A DNA stretch of 64,000 bases from Leadbetterella sp035299025. GTDB lineage: Bacteria > Bacteroidota > Bacteroidia > Cytophagales > Spirosomataceae. A program made the position numbers and the translations under genes. The notes under the pieces are model-generated. The model worked only from the letters and a program-made list of their open reading frames with translations, was not told where the DNA came from and did not search any database. Where the stretch lies: assembly GCA_035299025.1 (NCBI GenBank), contig DATGXK010000007.1, positions 1,178,001-1,242,000 on the forward strand. The letters are read 5' to 3'. Positions 8,674 to 17,450 of the stretch are shown here, piece after piece. Each line of letters begins with the position of its first letter. Position 1 is the stretch's first letter.

Positions 8674-10331
8674 CTTATCAGTATTACTTTTTGACTTACT
8701 GTCCCCCCCTCACTTTGAATAGAAACCAAAACTTCAGTACTCTTAAACTTGCTGATATCTATTTCTTTATCATAGCTCAACTGCATGTCATTAATTGATT
8801 CTGAATATAAAGCTTTTCCTGCAAAATCTGTAATTCGGAGATTCAAATGCAAAGGTTTATCTAGGCTAAATTGAATTCTTAGCAGTTCGGAAGTAGGATT
8901 TGGAAAACACTTCATGCCAGAAATATCTATTTTGGGCTCTGTACTGTTTGGTAATGAAAGATCATATTGACATAAAAAAACCTCATAACCCTTTAAAACT
9001 ATTTCCCTATTGAAATTGCCGTGATTTACTTGCAAGGTCACTTCTTCTGTTTCAGATTTTGCATTTGGATTGTGAGCAGCTATAAGCAATTTGTTTCCAT
9101 TTAGCACTCCTCTCCAGATGGGAAGTTTGTTTTCGTTATAATCTCTCGCAGAAACCGTTTCTATTAATTTATAATCACCTTCAAAAATGCTCTTAAACCT
9201 TGACAACCTATACAATCCCTTCGTAAAATACTCATAATTAGACATATCCGCCTCTATTTTGGTGGGGTCATCCCAAAGCCAAATACCCTTGGCACCTGCA
9301 AAAAAAGGAAAGATAGCCATAGATTCGGCCATCCAAGGTTTTATGTTTTTCAACACAAAATCTTTATTGAAACTATATTTACCCCAAACAAAAACCATTT
9401 GGTCTTTCGAAGTCCAAGCTCTGTTTGCTTCGATTTGAAAAAGAAGATAGGAAAGATACTCGCTTGCGAATGGATGAGGGTAATCGTAATAAAAATAAGC
9501 CGAAGGTGTCATAAAAGTCTGTAAATTGTAAGGGACACCTCCAACTTGATTTTTATCGAAATCATAACAGACATAATTAATGGCAGACTTATCTGTCTTC
9601 CAGGAATTCCAAGTCCTACCTTGAATATTTATGAAAGTATTGAGAATCGGAGAATCTGAATAAGAGCTAATATGAGGCGAATTTACCTTACCTTTATCCA
9701 AAACAAAATTCATAGCTTGGCCGTATAAGCCTTGAATTCCTCTTTTGTACTGCTCAATAAACTGCTGATTATTAAGCTTTTTAATTTCTTCAGGAATATA
9801 AGGAGAGTTTTTTAAAACCAAAATAGAGTCATCTGATTTTAGTTGGGTTTCTATGTCAAAAACAAAAATATCAGCCGCTATTCTATCACCACCGCCTGTT
9901 TCGTCTATTATTCTATTGACATCATGCAGCCACTGTTTTTCTTGCACAGCCATGTCATTTAAAAAAGGAGATTTGAACGCGGTCCAAGGTTGAGGAGGAT
10001 AACTCGATGACACACCATAAAAGATAAACGCCCTATTTTTCTCAGGTATTTGCTTTAGCAAATTAGGGTTTGATAGATGCGTAAAGCCTCTTTTAAACAT
10101 AAAACTGGGGTTGGCAAAACGAGATGGCCCACCATAAACAACTTTAAAAGGGAGTTCAAATTCAGGAAACTGCTGCCAATTGATTCCGTTGTTCTCAGCC
10201 GACGGTTTAAAGTCAAAATCTAAGGCCTGCGAACAATTTTGAGCCCATGTAGGAGACAAAAAAAGAAAAGAATATATATAAAATGAGAGTATAATATATC
10301 CTAAATATTTCTTTCTTAAATTTGTAGGCAT
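8670..10331 (-). CDS. Secreted protein of unknown function with T9SS type A sorting domain
   Basis: A 553-residue exported protein. A long N-terminal hydrophobic stretch (about residues 10-30, ending in TWAQ) is a signal peptide. The C-terminal about 80 residues, beginning at MKCFPNPTSELLRIQF, form a typical type A sorting domain, predicting export through the outer membrane and surface anchoring or release. The middle has TIM-barrel-like phrases (YFYYDYPHPF, GIWLWDDP) that recall glycoside-hydrolase-like proteins, but I cannot name a family and no catalytic pair is clear. It heads the operon with DUF255 and pxpBCA. A possible -7 element TAATTTTG lies on the minus strand at 10349-10356. Confidence 0.8.
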   Translation of the reverse strand: MPTNLRKKYLGYIILSFYIYSFLFLSPTWAQNCSQALDFDFKPSAENNGINWQQFPEFELPFKVVYGGPSRFANPSFMFKRGFTHLSNPNLLKQIPEKNRAFIFYGVSSSYPPQPWTAFKSPFLNDMAVQEKQWLHDVNRIIDETGGGDRIAADIFVFDIETQLKSDDSILVLKNSPYIPEEIKKLNNQQFIEQYKRGIQGLYGQAMNFVLDKGKVNSPHISSYSDSPILNTFINIQGRTWNSWKTDKSAINYVCYDFDKNQVGGVPYNLQTFMTPSAYFYYDYPHPFASEYLSYLLFQIEANRAWTSKDQMVFVWGKYSFNKDFVLKNIKPWMAESMAIFPFFAGAKGIWLWDDPTKIEADMSNYEYFTKGLYRLSRFKSIFEGDYKLIETVSARDYNENKLPIWRGVLNGNKLLIAAHNPNAKSETEEVTLQVNHGNFNREIVLKGYEVFLCQYDLSLPNSTEPKIDISGMKCFPNPTSELLRIQFSLDKPLHLNLRITDFAGKALYSESINDMQLSYDKEIDISKFKSTEVLVSIQSEGGTVSQKVILIR

Positions 10332-10367
10332 TCTAATACGTTTTATTACAAAATTAACTCAAAAAAA

Positions 10368-10814
10368 ATGAAAAAAGTCTTAATCATCCTATTTGTTACT
10401 TTCATTTCTTTGGCTTGTAAAGACGATAATGTAGAACCAACCAACCAAAGTCAATCAGAACTTTTATCTCTAAATAGCTGGCAATTAACAAGATATTCTG
10501 ATACGAATGGCAAAACTTTGAGCAACTCTGAGTTAAATATTTCTGCAGTGTTTCTTTATGGATTACTTTTCGAATTTCGATCGAATGGAGAGACTCGTGC
10601 ATTGGACAAAATGACAAAAGAAATCAAAAATCGTGGCACTTGGGATTTGATTTCCAACAACACTGTTTTAGACATAAACATTACGAGTTTCAAGGGACAA
10701 TTCAAAATAGTGGCTCTTTCCAAGGGTAAACTCACGCTGCAGGCCAGTACTGGGAATTTTCTTTCGGGTGTGGGTTCAGAAATCAACATGGAGTTTACGG
10801 AGTCTGGCAAGTAA
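10368..10814 (+). CDS. Small lipoprotein, lipocalin-like
   Basis: A 148-residue predicted lipoprotein: MKKVLIILFVTFISLAC gives a signal peptide with the lipobox cysteine at residue 17. After a short acidic linker, the phrase LNSWQLTRY and later GTWDLISNNTVLDI suggest the small beta-barrel fold of Bacteroidota 'lipocalin-like' lipoproteins, whose ligands are generally unknown. It is divergent from the T9SS protein with only 36 bp between start codons. The regulator gene follows on the same strand after 41 bp, so the two may share a transcript. Confidence 0.7.
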   Translation: MKKVLIILFVTFISLACKDDNVEPTNQSQSELLSLNSWQLTRYSDTNGKTLSNSELNISAVFLYGLLFEFRSNGETRALDKMTKEIKNRGTWDLISNNTVLDINITSFKGQFKIVALSKGKLTLQASTGNFLSGVGSEINMEFTESGK

Positions 10815-10855
10815 ACTTCTTCTTTTAAGCCAAAAATAGTTAACCCTTCAAAAAA

Positions 10856-12334
10856 ATGAGCCTCAATACAGACCATATAAAGCTAATATTTGGATTAAAA
10901 CTGAAACAACTGCGTCAAGACAAAGGTTTTTCTCTTCAGGACCTCTCAAATGTTTCTGGGCTTTCTATGTCTTACATCAACGAAATAGAGAAGGGAAAAA
11001 AATATCCAAAGGCCGACAAAATATCCTCCCTTGCTGAGGCTCTCGGTGTAGAATATGACAGCTTAGTCTCTCTAAAGCTCAATAAAAAGTTACAGCCAAT
11101 TTCAAATCTCCTAAAATCAAATTTCCTTACCGAAATACCCTTTGATTTCTTCGGGATTGACCCGGCAAACTTGCTAGAAATGCTCTCTGACGCACCTACC
11201 AAACTTAGTGCCTTCATAAATACGGTTATTAAGATAGGTAAAAGCTACAGCATGAGTGTGGAGCAATTCTACTTTGCCGTGCTGAGGTCATATCAAGAGA
11301 TGTACAACAACTACTTTCCTGAACTCGAGGAAATGGCAGAGGACTTCTTAATAAAAAACCAAATACCTGAAGATAAGGTAGTTGACGAGTTTTACCTGAC
11401 CAATCTACTGATGGATCAGTATGGCATCGTTATAGAGTTTTTCGACGAAAACGACTTCCCTGTTCTAGGGACTATCCGCTCGGTTTATATTCCGAAGTCA
11501 AAAAAATTGATGATAAACAAGAGAATTTCATCAGACCAAAGAGCTTTTACACTGGCCAGAGAGCTCGGTTTTTTACACATGAATCTTAAAATGAGACCTA
11601 TGACGTCCTCTTGGATTCAGGTAAATTCATTTGAAGAAGTTTTCAACAATTTCCAAGCATCATATTTTGCAGGTGCCATTTTGATTAAGAAACAGCCTCT
11701 TGTTAGTAGTTTGAAACAGATTTTTTCTCAAGAAAAATTCTCAGACAAAAGGTTTATTGAGTTGATCCAAAAATTTCAAACCACGCCCGAAACACTTTTA
11801 CATAGAATTTTCAGCATTTTACCTCACTTTTTCGATATTGATAAGCTCTTTTTCCTACGTTTCGAGGCAGCAGAAGGATCCAAGGATTATCATTTAACAA
11901 AAGAATTGCACCTTTCTAAACTTCATGACCCTCAAGAAAGCAAAAACGAAAATTACTGTCGTAGATGGGTTTCTCTCCGAATTCTTGATGATTTATCATC
12001 TATGCAAAAAAGGAGTAAAACAGATTTATTAGTTCAGTCTCAGATTTCAGACTACGAGGATGCTGGTAATCAGTATTTTGTAATATCAATAGCCAGACCG
12101 CTGAATATAATAGAAAGTACAAACGTGAGTGTTAGTATTGGTTTTGAGATTTCACCAGAAGTAAGCCAGAAGATTGCATTCCTGAATGACCCAAAGGTAA
12201 AACAAATGAAGGTAAATCAAACTTGCGAGAAATGCTCCATTTTTGACTGTAAGGAAAGAGTGGCCGCACCAACTATTCTTCAGAAAAAAAGACAAACCAA
12301 TATGATGAAGGAAGCTATCGCAAAACTCAGTTAA
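10856..12334 (+). CDS. XRE-family transcriptional regulator, ScfR/IrrE-like, degenerate peptidase motif
   Basis: A 492-residue cytoplasmic DNA-binding protein. Residues 10-65 are a lambda-repressor-type helix-turn-helix (LKQLRQDKGFSLQDLS, followed by SYINEIEKGKKYP). Residues about 165-290 match an ImmA/IrrE-type domain, and the C-terminal part has a cysteine cluster (CEKCSIFDCKERVAAP) like that of short-chain fatty acyl-CoA regulators. The usual zinc motif HExGH reads R235-E-L-G-F239, so both metal-binding histidines are replaced and peptidase activity is unlikely. Known relatives sense acyl-CoA and control the glyoxylate or methylcitrate pathways; no such genes lie nearby, so the target is not evident. 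The gene ends 5 bp before the convergent Nfu gene. Confidence 0.85.
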   Translation: MSLNTDHIKLIFGLKLKQLRQDKGFSLQDLSNVSGLSMSYINEIEKGKKYPKADKISSLAEALGVEYDSLVSLKLNKKLQPISNLLKSNFLTEIPFDFFGIDPANLLEMLSDAPTKLSAFINTVIKIGKSYSMSVEQFYFAVLRSYQEMYNNYFPELEEMAEDFLIKNQIPEDKVVDEFYLTNLLMDQYGIVIEFFDENDFPVLGTIRSVYIPKSKKLMINKRISSDQRAFTLARELGFLHMNLKMRPMTSSWIQVNSFEEVFNNFQASYFAGAILIKKQPLVSSLKQIFSQEKFSDKRFIELIQKFQTTPETLLHRIFSILPHFFDIDKLFFLRFEAAEGSKDYHLTKELHLSKLHDPQESKNENYCRRWVSLRILDDLSSMQKRSKTDLLVQSQISDYEDAGNQYFVISIARPLNIIESTNVSVSIGFEISPEVSQKIAFLNDPKVKQMKVNQTCEKCSIFDCKERVAAPTILQKKRQTNMMKEAIAKLS

Positions 12335-12339
12335 CCGGA

Positions 12340-12936
12340 TTATATTTCCTCCGCTTCTACCAATTTCACTTCTGGCACCATAGAAGTCAGCAAACGCTCA
12401 ATACCTGATTTTAAAGTAATAGTGGCAGATGGACATCCACTGCAAGAACCTTGAAGATACACTTTCACAAGACCTGATTCTTCATCAAAGGAAGAGAAAT
12501 TAATGGCTCCACCATCCGATTCTACTGCCGGACGCACGTATTGGTCTAAAGTAGCTTTAATCTTAGCCACCACGCTCGAATCATTGGCATCAACTACAAG
12601 TGTATTAGAATCGATTGTTTTCTGAGCAAATACCGAATTGCTTTCATCAAAAAATATTTTGATGAATTTCTTCAAATCATAAAGACATTCCTCCCATTCT
12701 ATATCTGAATCTTTGGTAATGGTGATGAAATTTGACGATAAAAAGACCCTCTGAACGAAATGAAACTGAAATATATCTGAAGCCAAAGGAGAAGCCTTGG
12801 TTTCGTCCAAAGTAGAGGCCATATCTGGATAATCAAAAGACAAACCTTCAGGAACTATCTCAAAATTTAAGACAAACTTCATAGAGTTAGGATTGGGACT
12901 CAACTCAGTATATATCATTGTATTTCTCTTCAACAT
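12340..12936 (-). CDS. nfuA: Nfu-type iron-sulfur cluster carrier
   Basis: A cytoplasmic scaffold or carrier delivering Fe-S clusters to client proteins. An N-terminal Nfu_N domain (YTELSPNPNSMKF, residues 9-21) is followed by a C-terminal NifU-like domain with VRPAVESDGGAI and the cluster-binding pair C165-SG-C168. The length of 198 matches the two-domain Nfu form. The start at 12936 is preferred because MLKRN precedes the motif as in relatives; the ATG at 12918 is an alternative. It is a single gene between a convergent regulator and the rpmA terminator. The symbol is by family similarity. Confidence 0.88.
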   Translation of the reverse strand: MLKRNTMIYTELSPNPNSMKFVLNFEIVPEGLSFDYPDMASTLDETKASPLASDIFQFHFVQRVFLSSNFITITKDSDIEWEECLYDLKKFIKIFFDESNSVFAQKTIDSNTLVVDANDSSVVAKIKATLDQYVRPAVESDGGAINFSSFDEESGLVKVYLQGSCSGCPSATITLKSGIERLLTSMVPEVKLVEAEEI

Positions 12937-13001
12937 AAAATCGGTATTGCTGTATTGTTTAAGAACACAGTTTTGAAGTAATTAGTTTGGTTTTTGGGCA
13001 T

Positions 13002-13027
13002 AAAAAAAGAGGCTAAGCCTCTTTTTT
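13002..13027 (-). terminator. Terminator of rplU-rpmA
   Basis: GAGGC-TAA-GCCTC forms a tight hairpin flanked by six A on one side and six T on the other, so it can work on both strands. It lies 20 bp past the rpmA stop codon on the minus strand and ahead of the nfu gene. Confidence 0.85.
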
Positions 13028-13047
13028 ATAAATTCTTCGGTTCCGAA

Positions 13048-13314
13048 TTAAGCCTCAACAGCTTGCGGAAGAACGTGAACAAATGATTTGCCATCACGAC
13101 CTTTCTTGAATGTAACAAGACCGTCTGTCAAAGCAAATAGTGTATGATCACGACCTAAGCCAACATTCTGACCTGGGTTAAGTTTAGTTCCACGCTGACG
13201 AACGATGATATTTCCAGCAATAGCTGACTGACCACCGTACAATTTCACGCCTAAACGCTTACTTTCCGATTCACGACCGTTTTTCGAACTACCGACTCCT
13301 TTCTTATGTGCCAT
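13048..13314 (-). CDS. rpmA: 50S ribosomal protein L27
   Basis: L27 sits near the peptidyl-transferase centre of the large ribosomal subunit. The 88-residue sequence starts MAHKKGVGSSKNGRES and continues with GNIIVRQRGTK and VGLGRDHTLFA, an unmistakable match. It starts directly with MAHKKG, so there is no Firmicute-type cleavable leader. It follows rplU by 29 bp on the same strand, the common bacterial order, and a strong hairpin terminates the pair. Confidence 0.98.
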   Translation of the reverse strand: MAHKKGVGSSKNGRESESKRLGVKLYGGQSAIAGNIIVRQRGTKLNPGQNVGLGRDHTLFALTDGLVTFKKGRDGKSFVHVLPQAVEA

Positions 13315-13343
13315 CGTCTTTTAATGTTTTAAATATTAATGAA

Positions 13344-13658
13344 TTAAGCTGCAATGATTTCGTCAATCTGAATCTTGGTCAAAGCTTGACGGTGACCATT
13401 TTGCTTTTGGTAACTTTTACGTCTTTTCTTCTTGAAAACGATTACTTTCTCGCCTTTCAAGTGCTCAATAATTGTGCATTTTACGGTTGCACCCGCTACG
13501 GTTGGAGCTCCTACTGAAACTGCACCGCCATTATCAACAAGGAGAACCTTGTCAAAAACAAGCTCAGCGTTCGCTTCACCCGCCAAACGGTGGGTATATA
13601 TGAAACGACCCTTTTCAACTTTAAACTGCTGGCCTGCTATCTCTACGATTGCGTACAT
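13344..13658 (-). CDS. rplU: 50S ribosomal protein L21
   Basis: L21 is a large-subunit protein that binds 23S rRNA. The 104-residue sequence has the family start MYAIVEIAGQQFKVEKG and the C-terminal basic block KRRKSYQKQNGHRQ. It is first of the rplU-rpmA pair and is preceded by a well-formed promoter (13697-13727) with a short leader of about 30-40 nt. Confidence 0.98.
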   Translation of the reverse strand: MYAIVEIAGQQFKVEKGRFIYTHRLAGEANAELVFDKVLLVDNGGAVSVGAPTVAGATVKCTIIEHLKGEKVIVFKKKRRKSYQKQNGHRQALTKIQIDEIIAA

Positions 13659-13696
13659 CTTAGCTAAATTTAAATGATTATAAAAAATTTGGAGTG

Positions 13697-13727
13697 CAAA
13701 ATTAAAATATTTTTTCCAAAAAACAAA
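13697..13727 (-). promoter_or_regulatory. Promoter of rplU-rpmA
   Basis: On the minus strand a TTTG (13727-13724) and TAATTTTG (13704-13697) are separated by 19 bases. This is the textbook Bacteroidota pattern (TTTG, about 19, TAnnTTTG), about 39 bp ahead of the rplU start codon. Confidence 0.7.
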
Positions 13728-13766
13728 GTTTCATTCAAATAAAACCTCATTGAAATACGAGAAGCC

Positions 13767-14837
13767 CTACTTTTTCCAATTACTGACCACAATCTCACTT
13801 ATTTTTTCGCATCCGGCATCCGAAAAATGCATGTCATCAAAGAAATATTTACTGTCTTTGGGCAACAAATTGGCCAAATCTATAAGTTCAATTTTATTAG
13901 ATTGGCAGAATACCCTCAGCGTTTGATTATACACATCGAGCTTCTGTCTGTACTGTTCACCACTAAAAATATACACCTGATAGCTGCCTAAATCTACACC
14001 GGTCGTTGGGTCAATGCCTGTTCCAAAAAGAAGCGGCTGAGTCAAAAACACAGGCTTTACTCCATTCTGAAGACATATTTTTACCATTTCTTCAAGTCTC
14101 CTTCGATAATCATTTTGTGCGGCACTGTGCTTGGCTATAATGACTTTAAACTCTTCCTCTGGTAAAGGTTTTAAGTTCGATTGAGCGGCTATTTTCCACT
14201 CTACATTATCACTGACCCCTAATTTGAAAGCTTGATAACTTCTGTAAAATGAATGAAATAAGTTAAGCAATCTGGAATATTCTTCCATTTGAAGTAAATA
14301 ATATTCGGCATTTTTTTGGACCAACTTATTATCAAATGTATTACCTCCGTTGTCGGTAGTAGCCATATCGTTTACGCCTACCAAGAAAAACGCGTAGTCA
14401 GGTTTTAAAAACGATAAATATCCATTTAACAGAGAAATATGACCAAAGGTAGAATGGCCATTTAATCCGGCATTATTAACCAAATATTTCGAGCCCAGTT
14501 TTTGAGAGACCAGGTAAGGCCAATGTTTTTTGTCATCCAGATAATAACATTCTGTGGTGCTTCCACCTACAAACAATAGTTTTGTACGATTCGATGTAGT
14601 ATCCCACTCTTCTCCACGAAATCCTATAGAATTTTTGGTATGAACAGCATTTTTAGAGAGCTTGGTAAATTTCTCATTCGGTAAGCTATATTTTTGATTT
14701 TTAGGTAAAACTATGTTGTTACCTTTCAATCTTACAGGAACAGGAGAGTAAAACCTCAGAAAAACCTCGAGTGCTACAGCCACAATAAGAAGCACATACA
14801 GTAAATATAAAAATTTCGAAAAAATAGCTTTCAGCAT
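13767..14837 (-). CDS. SGNH/GDSL hydrolase-family membrane-anchored protein
   Basis: A 356-residue protein with one N-terminal membrane anchor (LYLLYVLLIVAVALEVFLR) and an SGNH hydrolase domain outside the cytoplasm. Block I is VGGSTTECYY, the asparagine block is VGVNDM, and the catalytic Asp-His block is DDMHFSDAG near the C-terminus. Such proteins often remove or move acyl groups on polysaccharides. The open frame runs upstream to 15020, but the extra 61 residues look like translated spacer. The ATG at 14837 directly precedes the membrane anchor and I chose it. It lies at the edge of the glycosyltransferase region, divergent from the GT-C gene. Confidence 0.82.
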   Translation of the reverse strand: MLKAIFSKFLYLLYVLLIVAVALEVFLRFYSPVPVRLKGNNIVLPKNQKYSLPNEKFTKLSKNAVHTKNSIGFRGEEWDTTSNRTKLLFVGGSTTECYYLDDKKHWPYLVSQKLGSKYLVNNAGLNGHSTFGHISLLNGYLSFLKPDYAFFLVGVNDMATTDNGGNTFDNKLVQKNAEYYLLQMEEYSRLLNLFHSFYRSYQAFKLGVSDNVEWKIAAQSNLKPLPEEEFKVIIAKHSAAQNDYRRRLEEMVKICLQNGVKPVFLTQPLLFGTGIDPTTGVDLGSYQVYIFSGEQYRQKLDVYNQTLRVFCQSNKIELIDLANLLPKDSKYFFDDMHFSDAGCEKISEIVVSNWKK

Positions 14838-15032
14838 TAATAAATTTGATTGAATTCTACACTTTGTCCTAGCCAAAAAGTTCTTTTTAGCAATTAACAA
14901 ACAAAGCAAAAATGAACTGTGCAACGAAGCAAAATGACTACAAATATAGGGATTCGAAGGAATTAATTCGCCATAAACCACTGCAAACCACAGTAACGCA
15001 ACAAAAAATGCTGATTGCAAAATTTTATGTAC

Positions 15033-15040
15033 TAATTTTG
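15033..15040 (+). promoter_or_regulatory. Candidate -7 element of the GT-C gene
   Basis: TAATTTTG fits TAnnTTTG about 40 bp ahead of the start codon at 15079. The upstream TTG (15015-15017) is 15 bases away, shorter than usual, so the full promoter is uncertain. Confidence 0.4.
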
Positions 15041-15078
15041 AAGTGAAAAATCGGAAAAATACTCATCATCAATAAGGC

Positions 15079-16350
15079 ATGATTTCAAAGCAAAAAATTG
15101 TATTTCTTACGCTTCTATATATACTTCTTGGTTCTGTTTTTGTCTATTTTATTTATCTCAAAGAATGGGACAGTTCTATTTTTAAACTTTCCTTCAATTT
15201 TGGAGATGTTGTAGAAAATATCATTAAATATGGCAAGTTTGAGGGAAAATATATGGACGGGATGGACATACCATTTAGGGCACATAGATTGCCAGGAATT
15301 CCTTATTTCATAGCCTCACTGAGTATTTTATTGGGAACCCAAAAGGTATTTTACGTTGCTCTGGTTAAAAATTTAATAATGGCCTTGTTATGGATTCCGA
15401 TTTTACATGAGGGTATAAATCAGAGACAGGTAAAGCCACTTTTTAAAATAGTATTAGCAGTCTTCGTGTTGAGTTTTCCTCAAATATTTCTGCATTCACT
15501 ACAAATAGACCTGGAGGAGTCCTATGTAATTCCCATTCTGGCTTATTACTGGATTCTTGTAAACCAACAAAAACCATTTAATAAATGGCAAAAAGGCTAT
15601 TTTCTAATTTTACCTTCACTACTGTTTTTCTCCAAAAATACTTTCCTCTACATTGTGCCGATACTTTCGGTCATCATTATACTTTCAGACTTCAAGAAAC
15701 TGAAGTTGGTCTTGGGAAGTCTTGTTTTTTTGGCCATCTCGGCGTATGGCTTGGCCACATTTAATCTTAAAAACTCAGGGAGATTTACTTTGAAATATTC
15801 TTTAGAATGGTTTAATATCTACAAGGGAAATAACGAACTTACGTCAAAGTTTTATCCAAAATACTCTATTGATGTTTTGGATTATTTAGACATTTATAAA
15901 ATACCGGAAAGCGTAAAAAATGAGTGGGAATTTAATGATTTCTTCAAACAGAAAGCTCAAACTTATTACAAAAACAATTTAGACAAGATCATTGAGTTTT
16001 TACCTACAAAAATTCTCACCATTTGGCTTGATGTAAGACCGAATAGCGTGATTCCAGGCACAGAGCAAAGCTATTTTACACCTTTAAAACTGCTTGGCGT
16101 ATTTTACATGGTTGTATTCAGGATAATGCAATGGTTTTGTCTGGTTTATTTGTTTTTACAATTGTTTCGTAAAAATAGAAAGCATTTTGCAGGACTTAGT
16201 TTGAAGTACATAAGCTTAATTGGCCTTGTTTTTATACCTTACACGATTGCATTTGGTTTTGAACGGCATTTATTACCCGTAATTATACCTACAGTTCTGA
16301 CTTTAATTCAAATTATTGAAACCAGAAATAGACTACTGGTGAGCAAATAG
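15079..16350 (+). CDS. Polytopic membrane protein, GT-C (ArnT/GT39-like) glycosyltransferase candidate
   Basis: A 423-residue integral membrane protein with about ten hydrophobic helices. The first extracytoplasmic loop carries FNFGDVVENIIKYGKFEG followed by FRAHRLPGIPYF, the layout seen in GT-C transferases that use polyprenyl-phosphate sugars; acidic residues such as the aspartate of FNFGD and D-LEES near residue 150 are candidate catalytic sites. A role in O-antigen, glycan or lipid decoration fits the neighbours (GT4, GT2 and Wzy-like genes). Its last 18 bp overlap the convergent GT4 gene. The exact substrate cannot be told. Confidence 0.65.
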   Translation: MISKQKIVFLTLLYILLGSVFVYFIYLKEWDSSIFKLSFNFGDVVENIIKYGKFEGKYMDGMDIPFRAHRLPGIPYFIASLSILLGTQKVFYVALVKNLIMALLWIPILHEGINQRQVKPLFKIVLAVFVLSFPQIFLHSLQIDLEESYVIPILAYYWILVNQQKPFNKWQKGYFLILPSLLFFSKNTFLYIVPILSVIIILSDFKKLKLVLGSLVFLAISAYGLATFNLKNSGRFTLKYSLEWFNIYKGNNELTSKFYPKYSIDVLDYLDIYKIPESVKNEWEFNDFFKQKAQTYYKNNLDKIIEFLPTKILTIWLDVRPNSVIPGTEQSYFTPLKLLGVFYMVVFRIMQWFCLVYLFLQLFRKNRKHFAGLSLKYISLIGLVFIPYTIAFGFERHLLPVIIPTVLTLIQIIETRNRLLVSK

Positions 16351-17448
16351 CTTCTTAACGGTGATATCGAACAAACCGCAAACTTTGGAAGTCTCGAATT
16401 TCTCTTCCACCAAAACACGTCCGCTTTTGCCCATTTGTTGAGCTAGTGTAGGATTTGTGAGAATCTCAACTATGGCTTCAGAAATTGAATCGGTAGTAAA
16501 CGCTATCACTTTCCCTGCTTTAAATTCGTCGATTTCGTTAGATAGGCCCGTTTCGGTAGAAACTACAACAGGAATTTGATAGACCAAGGCCTCAAGCACT
16601 GCTATAGAAAAACCCTCAGAATAGGACGGTAAAGCAAAAACTTTAGAACTTAACAACAAATCGATCTTTTCTTGACCAGCAACAGTGCCAATGTATTTAA
16701 TGGAGCTTTCTAAATCATTATTTTGAACAAAACTTTCAACAAAACTCCTCATGCCAAAGTCCGGCCCGGCAATGATTAGCTCCGCCGATGGAACCTTATC
16801 CAGCACTTTTTTGAAAGCTGGAAGGAGTAAATCGAGGCCTTTTTTTTGATGCAACCTACTCAAAAAAAGAACTCTGTCTGGTTTATTGGCCGAAATACTT
16901 GTTATTGCTGGTAAATCAATGCCGTTGGGAATTATTCGTATACTTGACAAACTTTCGCCGAGATATTCGACCACCTCCTTCTTCTCTCCTTCGTGCAGAA
17001 CATGAATCATTTTTACTTTTTTCAGAAACCTTGTCTGAAATCCATAGCTAAACAATCCTCTTTTCAGCTTATTGCCTAAGAATGTGTATGGATGAGCACA
17101 GCCATGAACCGTAACTATACTTTTGTTGTGCAGCTTGAGCAAATGAGCAGCCAATAAGGTAAAATTCCAAAGTCCATGGAGATGAATGACATCAAAGGCC
17201 AGCTTGTTGAGTTTCAAAATTCTATAAAGCTCCATTGAAAATAACGGAAAGAATTTCGAAATAAAGTTTGGAGATATTTTGACAAAGTTAACACCAGCAA
17301 TATCCTTGTAGGGTTTATGTCCTTCCAAATCCATCGTAATTATCGTAGCAGAATCGCCGTTTTCTATCTGATATTTGGCCAAATCATAGACTACTTTCGA
17401 TGCTCCACCGTTTTCCCAAGTATAAGATAAAATATGGACAAAATGCAT
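16333..17448 (-). CDS. Glycosyltransferase family 4
   Basis: A cytoplasmic GT-B retaining glycosyltransferase, 371 residues. The N-terminal Rossmann domain has YTWENGGASKVVYDLA and HLHGLWNF. The C-terminal domain has LFLSRLHQKKGLDLLLPAF, the typical nucleotide-sugar entry, and the EX7E motif in PSYSEGFSIAVLEALV. It follows the other GT4 gene by 2 bp on the minus strand, so the two are co-transcribed and probably add successive sugars to one repeat unit. Donor and acceptor unknown. Its 3' end overlaps the convergent GT-C gene. Confidence 0.92.
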   Translation of the reverse strand: MHFVHILSYTWENGGASKVVYDLAKYQIENGDSATIITMDLEGHKPYKDIAGVNFVKISPNFISKFFPLFSMELYRILKLNKLAFDVIHLHGLWNFTLLAAHLLKLHNKSIVTVHGCAHPYTFLGNKLKRGLFSYGFQTRFLKKVKMIHVLHEGEKKEVVEYLGESLSSIRIIPNGIDLPAITSISANKPDRVLFLSRLHQKKGLDLLLPAFKKVLDKVPSAELIIAGPDFGMRSFVESFVQNNDLESSIKYIGTVAGQEKIDLLLSSKVFALPSYSEGFSIAVLEALVYQIPVVVSTETGLSNEIDEFKAGKVIAFTTDSISEAIVEILTNPTLAQQMGKSGRVLVEEKFETSKVCGLFDITVKKLFAHQ

Positions 17449-17450
17449 AA

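Noticed and set aside
14838..15020. 61-residue N-terminal extension of the SGNH protein
   Set aside because: The extension is rich in Cys, His and Ser with no family match. The ATG at 14837 sits right before the membrane anchor, and a TATATTTG on the minus strand (14948-14941) lies within the extension.
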